This document shows positions 61,607 through 62,585 of a stretch of DNA of 62,585 bases, one piece after another. The DNA comes from Candidatus Baltobacteraceae bacterium. Its GTDB lineage: Bacteria > Vulcanimicrobiota > Vulcanimicrobiia > Vulcanimicrobiales > Vulcanimicrobiaceae. The DNA lies in assembly GCA_035502855.1 (NCBI GenBank), contig DATJTX010000005.1, positions 1 through 62,585 on the forward strand. Direction: 5' to 3'. The stretch's first letter is position 1; each line of letters starts with the position of its first letter. A program made the translations under genes and the position numbers. Below the pieces are notes generated by a model. It worked only from the letters and a program-made list of their open reading frames with translations. It did not search any database and was not told the DNA's origin.

Positions 61607-62185
61607 GATCGTCGTCGTTACCGGCGCGACGCCGAGGACGATCGCGGGGTTCATGCGCAGTGCCATGAACGCGCGCAGAGCGAAATCTCCGAGCAAGAGC
61701 GCGCCCCATCCGATCGTGATCGTGCGCGCGCCGTGGCGGAAATACGCCGTGCGCCAGAGTTTCTGGAAGTGCTCTTGCGGCAGCGCGTCGTTTGCCGTGA
61801 GGAACTCTTTCATGACGTAATAGAAGATGGGCTTACGCATGAAGAAGGTCGATACGACCAGGACGAGGCCCACGAAGCCGGTGAGAAACGACTCGCGTAT
61901 GAGCAGAAGCCGCACCGAAGTGTGAAAGACGGCGGGAACTTGGCCCACGATCATGCCCAGCAGAACGATCAACCCGACGATATCGAAACTGCGGCGGCGG
62001 ACGAAGTTGAAGATGTTCGAAGCGGCCGGAACCATCGATGCGCCGAGAATCGGCCAGATGTTCATCGGCGGAAAATGTGGGACGAGCAGGTAGTAGACGA
62101 GCATCGTTCCAGCCGTGTCGACCGCCAGCGTCGGAAGCAGCGCCCGAATGCTTTGCCAAAGAAATCTGAGTGGGGTTTTCCGCAC
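61481..62185 (-). CDS. VC0807-family membrane protein
   Basis: A 234-residue protein with about five helices. The pattern RALLPTLAVDTAGTMLVYYLLVPHF, PAASNIFNFVRRRSFDIVGLIVLLGMIVG, RESFLTGFVGLVLVVSTFFMRKP and FYYVMKEFL matches the VC0807 family. GTG 62185 is chosen because the conserved start lies just after it. The last 40 residues (from about 61606 down) are hydrophilic and overlap the MFS gene, so they may not be authentic. Function unknown. Confidence 0.75.
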   Translation of the reverse strand: MRKTPLRFLWQSIRALLPTLAVDTAGTMLVYYLLVPHFPPMNIWPILGASMVPAASNIFNFVRRRSFDIVGLIVLLGMIVGQVPAVFHTSVRLLLIRESFLTGFVGLVLVVSTFFMRKPIFYYVMKEFLTANDALPQEHFQKLWRTAYFRHGARTITIGWGALLLGDFALRAFMALRMNPAIVLGVAPVTTTILLLLAGAATAIWLNGAIARALSGSQTEQERGGHRDRRQHAE

Positions 62186-62257
62186 CCTCTTGAGATGCCC
62201 GCGGACTACCGCGGCAAACCCGCCCGACGATGCGGCGGCGTATCGAACCGAAAAATT

Positions 62258-62331
62258 TAGCCCCAACCGGATTCGAACCGGTGTTACCGCCGTGAGAGGG
62301 CGGCGTCCTAGGCCCCTAGACGAATGCGGCA
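62258..62331 (-). tRNA. tRNA-Glu (anticodon CUC), acceptor stem poorly paired
   Basis: D arm GTC-TAGGGGCCTAG-GAC, anticodon arm CCGCC-CTCTCAC-GGCGG (CTC, Glu) and T arm ACCGG-TTCGAAT-CCGGT are all perfect. The 3' acceptor strand (TGGGGCT, discriminator A) should face AGCCCCA, but the 5' side reads TGCCGCA, giving mismatches at the first and fifth pairs, and there is one extra base before the D arm. A T-run (TTTTT) follows the 3' end; CCA is not encoded. It could be a decayed copy or an integration-site remnant. Confidence 0.7.
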
Positions 62332-62371
62332 CGGGTCGTCCCAGGACGCCGATGATTCTAGCCAATCGCCG

Positions 62372-62585
62372 TTAGCCAGGCGTTGGAGGCACGATTGCGT
62401 CGATCTCCCACTCGACCACGTAGCCAGGCGCGGCCAGGCCGCTGATGCCGATCATGCTGGACACCGGGCGGACGTCGGCGAAGTACTCCGCGTGGGCTCG
62501 TCCGACGTCCTCCTGGTGGTCGAGGATGTCAACGACGAACATGCGCGTGCGCACGACGTCGGAGAGGGACGCGCCGACCTCTTCG
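62372..62585 (-). CDS. RidA-family (YjgF/UK114) protein, truncated by window edge
   Basis: Only the C-terminal 70 residues are visible. The frame reads [19 protein letters not shown], then [35 protein letters not shown], matching the RidA pattern (the conserved P-x-S-x-x-x-GI/V segment and the final VEIEAIA strand). RidA proteins hydrolyse reactive enamine/imine intermediates. The N-terminus lies beyond base 62585. Confidence 0.85.
   Translation of the reverse strand, partial: EEVGASLSDVVRTRMFVVDILDHQEDVGRAHAEYFADVRPVSSMIGISGLAAPGYVVEWEIDAIVPPTPG

Noticed and set aside
1-62585. CRISPR arrays, rRNA genes, prophage or replication origin
   Set aside because: No regularly spaced repeats, rRNA-like tracts, phage structural genes or DnaA-box clusters were seen while reading the window.

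Overview
The window is about 62.6 kb of GC-rich bacterial chromosome, densely packed on both strands with many 1-4 nt gene overlaps. RND pumps, lipobox lipoproteins and a ba3-type oxidase suggest a diderm, aerobic or microaerobic heterotroph. Gene style and the mix of families resemble uncultured soil lineages such as Eremiobacterota (WPS-2). That placement is inference, because no rRNA or ribosomal protein gene is present. I saw no CRISPR array, rRNA, prophage or origin.

Layout. 1-1834: a more AT-rich patch with the right end of an IS21-family element, two exported orphan proteins and an 89%-identical fragment of the first, which stops at the end of the next gene. 1835-8005: FUSC-type exporter, VIT1-like metal transporter, a 5-oxoprolinase operon (pxpB-pxpC-pxpA) and an AI-2E-family permease. 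8011-10145: two divergent SLOG-domain genes, one carrying SLATT-like membrane segments; this is the best candidate for an undescribed system. 10142-13434: PhzF, small orphans and OxyR, with a promoter-plus-terminator unit divergent from oxyR that could be an OxyS-like small RNA. 13435-21955: exported protein and an RND efflux operon (adaptor plus two permeases). 21960-28030: SRAP protein, VOC protein, a deleted alcohol dehydrogenase pseudogene, a 277-bp IS5-type MITE, an aldehyde dehydrogenase/DUF779/alcohol dehydrogenase operon, exonuclease III and a YaaH-like permease.

28148-37834: nicotinate phosphoribosyltransferase, universal stress protein, ba3 oxidase operon (including a 41-residue subunit IIa), OmpR-type regulator, an NRAMP-related transporter with altered metal-site motifs, a histidine kinase with two receiver proteins and an antisense mini-DHp gene, two paralogous orphan proteins flanking that block, and OsmC. 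37861-47095: two DUF1275 proteins, macrodomain, XdhC, a frameshifted kup, a large BNR-repeat protein, and a small regulator/DUF5985 operon. 47173-52238: (alpha/alpha)6 sugar-related protein, tandem paralogous lipoproteins with a glycoside-hydrolase-like domain, GNAT. 52235-62585: MASE1-PAS-PP2C-ATPase regulator, DUF6582, a patatin plus two exported orphans, two MFS transporters, VC0807-family protein, a tRNA-Glu(CUC) with a poorly paired acceptor stem, and a truncated RidA gene at the edge.

Functional themes are transport and efflux, redox and aldehyde stress (OxyR, OsmC, ALDH/ADH, UspA, SLOG pair) and two-component or phosphatase signalling. Products were assigned by reading translated sequence and known motifs; no database search was run.
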